From assembly GCF_001610875.1 (NCBI RefSeq), contig NZ_CP011272.1, positions 6,305,988-6,369,987 on the forward strand: 64,000 nt of DNA, given 5' to 3'. Positions within the stretch are counted from its first letter, which is position 1. Each line of letters starts with the position of its first letter. Below are positions 61,548 through 64,000 of this stretch, piece by piece. A model generated the notes under the pieces. The model saw only the letters and a program-made list of their open reading frames with translations. It made no database searches and was not told the origin of the DNA. The position numbers and the translations under genes are program-made. The DNA is from Pirellula sp. SH-Sr6A (GTDB taxonomy: Bacteria > Planctomycetota > Planctomycetia > Pirellulales > Pirellulaceae).

Positions 61548-64000
61548 CAGAACTCCGTGATGATGAAGATCGCGGCCTTGCCACCATTGCCACCTGCGCC
61601 AGAAGTAAATCCGTTTCGCGACGCGCCACCCCCTCCGCCACCACAACCATATCCCAGGGCATTGCCTCCATTTCCACCAGGACCACTTGTGTTTCCACCA
61701 CCGCCACCGGCACCGAATCCGAGCATTGCACCGATTTCGCTGATTGTTTCGATGATGGTTGCCGGTCCATCACTACCGTTACCACCTCCTGCGGCTCCTC
61801 CACCGGTACCAGCTGTGATGCCAAGCCAGCCAGCTTGAACTCCTTGATCGGTATGATGACCTCCCCTACCAGCTACGTTTGAAGTAGTAATACCTCCACC
61901 GGCTGCACCTCCGGTTAGCAAATAACCCAGTGCTTGTGGGGTGTTTAGAGGTGCTCTATTTGCTGCTCCTCCTGTAGTTGAAGCAGCCTCTCCGCTTTGA
62001 TTTTGAATCACGTTAGCAGTTGTGCCACCAGAACTACCACCGCCTGTTCCGGCTCCTCCTCCAGTTCCACCTGCACCTCCTCCCGCAGCTAGTCTGATAG
62101 GGCTGCCGACATCACCGAAAATTGCAGATCCGCCATGCCCTCCGTTGGCTCCGCTTGTATCGTCAGTTGTTCTTGCTGCTCCACCTATCGCTTGTGTACC
62201 AATCGTTAAATTGACAGTCCCCGGTAAATGTGAGGCGACGTATGAGCGTACACCCACACTACCGGCAACTCCGCCACCACCGCCAACACTAGCTTCTCCT
62301 GATGGTCCTCGTCTTCCCGAACCGCCACCGCCTCCTCCACTTACGCAAATTACGGTTACCCTGGTTGCTCCTGCAGGTTTGACCCATACTGTGGTCCCTG
62401 GGGTATCGTAAATCTGCGTCGTTGACGTCGGAGTGTGATTTGCGAATTCTGTTCCGTTATGCCGAATCACTTGGCCTTCGGTAGGGCCCGTCACAGTTAC
62501 ATCGCTGAGTCCATCCAGATTGGTGACGCCGGGGACTGTAGATCCTGCCTTCTTGATCACGCCACCATCGTTGACGAACTTGGCTATTTCCCCAGACGAA
62601 GTGTTCTTGACTAGACGGGATAACCCGGATGCTATGTCAAGCGAGCTGGGGTCCGAGGAGAGGGATTGGAAAGCGGAAGTGATGTGACTTTCGACATTCA
62701 ATCGCGATGAAATGGTGGTGATTGCTGCCACAGCATCAACACCGCCTGCCAGCGTGAGTTGCATCCGACCATTCACGACGTCTCGAACATAGAACGCATT
62801 GCTATTCGCAGTGTACGCTAGCCAAGGGTGCGATCCCCCGACCACGGCAGGTGTAGAGTTCGCAAAGACAATGCCGCCACCGCCCGAGACGAACAACCCG
62901 CTTTCGACATACGCATTCGCATGAACCTGCAGGTTTGAACTAGGTGAATTGGCCCCACCAGTCATGGTCATAAACATTCGACCATTGATAGTATCACGGG
63001 TGAACAAAGCATTGCTGTTAGCGGTATACACGATCCACGGAATTGAACCGCTAGTAGCTACAGGAGTAACGCTTGAATACTGAATTCCTGCGGTTCCAGA
63101 AACCTTGATGCCGTTGCTCGCTGATACAACATTGCTGAAGTTAGCAGCACCTGCGAAAAAACCTCCAAAGTCGGTATCGGCAGTATTGCGAACTTGTAAG
63201 TCGCCAGCGTTGTTCTTAAGGCGAATAGCGGTTCCGAGTTGGATCTGGCCGATAGGGAAGTCGACGAGTCCAGTGTTACCAAACATGGTTTGGACTGGGA
63301 TAGTTAATCCGGTAGCAGTCGACGTCACCATCATCGAAGTGTTGACTTCACTTAATGATGAACCAATAACTGAGCCGATCGTGCTACGGATCGCAAACGA
63401 AGGAACGTTGGAGAGCACGCCGGTCGCCCCACCCGTTCGGAAGCTCAACAGGTTTCGGTAGTGCCCCGATACAGTTGTCGAAGGCGCAGCGAAAGTCCCG
63501 CCCAGGTAAGTAACCTCAAAGCTCGACTGAGTCGATGCGCTTGCGAATCCCCCGTAGTCATATACTCGCACGCCAGTGCGATCGCCAGTGTTCACTGGGA
63601 GGATGGAGAGCGATCGAGCCGATTGCCCAGGCATGCCGATGCTCAGCAACCCGCGATTGATCTCCACATTGCCCGTGTTGCCTCGCAGGACGATGTCATC
63701 GGTCTGGGTCGAATAATCATTCTGCCCCGTGGTCATGTTAACACTGGCCGAGATGACAATGTCCCCATGCGCCGCGTTGGCAGAGTAGGTTCGAGCACTA
63801 ATCGCCCCAGCGATGTACCCGCCCACCTGCGTAAGGAATCCTAGCCTTGCGTTCGCCGGAGTGGCCGTACTGCCCCCAAGATCAGCAACAACTTGCAGCT
63901 CGCCTACCCGCGTCTTGCGATAGAACGCGTTGGTCGAATCGCGAACCTCAAGCGACGATGCACCCGCGTTCCAACGGAGTATGTGGCCTGCTGTACCGCC
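61547..64000 (-). CDS. Glycine-rich phage tail fibre, 5' end beyond window
   Basis: The frame is open from 61547 to the right edge, 817 codons with no stop; an internal GTG at 63826 is only a possible start. Two similar units (IVYTANSNALFTRDTINGRM and LAYTANSNAFYVRDVVNGRM) and a third near the edge are typical of beta-helical tail fibres. Residues in the last ~230 are very Gly/Ala-rich: WVKPAGATRVTVICVSGGGGGG, then many GGxGG turns, which is the glycine-rich domain of phage receptor-binding appendages. The C-terminus ends GGNGGKAAIFIITEF. It is the first visible gene of the tail operon and marks a prophage or tail-like element. Confidence 0.85.
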   Translation of the reverse strand, partial: GGTAGHILRWNAGASSLEVRDSTNAFYRKTRVGELQVVADLGGSTATPANARLGFLTQVGGYIAGAISARTYSANAAHGDIVISASVNMTTGQNDYSTQTDDIVLRGNTGNVEINRGLLSIGMPGQSARSLSILPVNTGDRTGVRVYDYGGFASASTQSSFEVTYLGGTFAAPSTTVSGHYRNLLSFRTGGATGVLSNVPSFAIRSTIGSVIGSSLSEVNTSMMVTSTATGLTIPVQTMFGNTGLVDFPIGQIQLGTAIRLKNNAGDLQVRNTADTDFGGFFAGAANFSNVVSASNGIKVSGTAGIQYSSVTPVATSGSIPWIVYTANSNALFTRDTINGRMFMTMTGGANSPSSNLQVHANAYVESGLFVSGGGGIVFANSTPAVVGGSHPWLAYTANSNAFYVRDVVNGRMQLTLAGGVDAVAAITTISSRLNVESHITSAFQSLSSDPSSLDIASGLSRLVKNTSSGEIAKFVNDGGVIKKAGSTVPGVTNLDGLSDVTVTGPTEGQVIRHNGTEFANHTPTSTTQIYDTPGTTVWVKPAGATRVTVICVSGGGGGGSGRRGPSGEASVGGGGGVAGSVGVRSYVASHLPGTVNLTIGTQAIGGAARTTDDTSGANGGHGGSAIFGDVGSPIRLAAGGGAGGTGGGAGTGGGSSGGTTANVIQNQSGEAASTTGGAANRAPLNTPQALGYLLTGGAAGGGITTSNVAGRGGHHTDQGVQAGWLGITAGTGGGAAGGGNGSDGPATIIETISEIGAMLGFGAGGGGGNTSGPGGNGGNALGYGCGGGGGGASRNGFTSGAGGNGGKAAIFIITEF

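Noticed and set aside
61539-62411. Proline-rich plus-strand ORFs
   Set aside because: They are antisense shadows of the glycine-rich tail fibre, since GGN codons read as proline codons on the other strand.

Overview
The window looks like chromosome of a planctomycete, most likely Pirellulaceae (Rhodopirellula/Pirellula relatives). Reasons: two DUF1559 pseudopilin-type proteins (H-X9-DG class), a DUF1552 plus DUF1592/cytochrome c pair, a RedB-like thioredoxin-fold protein, an archaeal-type dihydropteroate-synthase-like protein, a planctomycete-style integrase fragment, many large secreted proteins of unknown function and sparse Shine-Dalgarno signals. No rRNA and no complete tRNA is present.

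Layout. 1-5753: a partial COG3014-like lipoprotein with LpoB (minus), then secreted proteins including a glutaminyl cyclase and a HEGAH metallopeptidase-like lipoprotein. 5972-10304: a DHPS-like protein diverging from an rluA / histidine kinase / Gfo-Idh-MocA operon; the rluA leader carries a terminator hairpin and a 20-codon ORF whose stop overlaps the rluA start. 10408-14330: a TolC-like protein and a large membrane-anchored protein. 14353-15447: a SmtB-type zinc sensor with a His-rich protein behind a repeat-containing promoter, and a small proline-rich protein. 15567-22169: an envelope operon (transglutaminase fold without its catalytic residues, GT39-like glycosyltransferase, AsmA-like protein). 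22471-31148: conserved unknowns, a FliL-like His-rich protein, a methyltransferase / TruD / DUF420 operon, a DUF1559 plus lipoprotein pair and a DUF2079 protein.

31204-32057 and 36503-37758 are two tandem repeat arrays (about 200 bp and exactly 199 bp units) with different unit sequences but a common hairpin core (GCGCCTTGGCG ... CGCCAAGGCGC). Fragments of the same material recur near 46.5 kb and 51.95 kb. Between and after them lie an FAD-dependent oxidoreductase, a methyltransferase, a tightly overlapping operon (secreted protein, C39-like membrane protease, possible 68-aa peptide, pseudopilin) at 37776-40468, a Kelch protein, the DUF1552/DUF1592 pair, and a three-gene RedB-like / sensor kinase / GGDEF-EAL operon at 46940-51349.

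From about 52 kb the DNA is accessory: a gene split by an in-frame TGA, small membrane proteins, a truncated integrase beside a 14-bp tandem repeat, then a 47-nt 3' fragment of tRNA-Met(CAT) immediately before a complete tyrosine recombinase. I read this fragment as the left attachment site of an integrated element that runs past the right edge. Its visible cargo is phage-tail-like (Mtd-type N-terminal domain, DUF4376 protein, glycine-rich tail fibre open at the window edge) plus a PA-IL-like lectin-domain protein and an S1/P1 nuclease.
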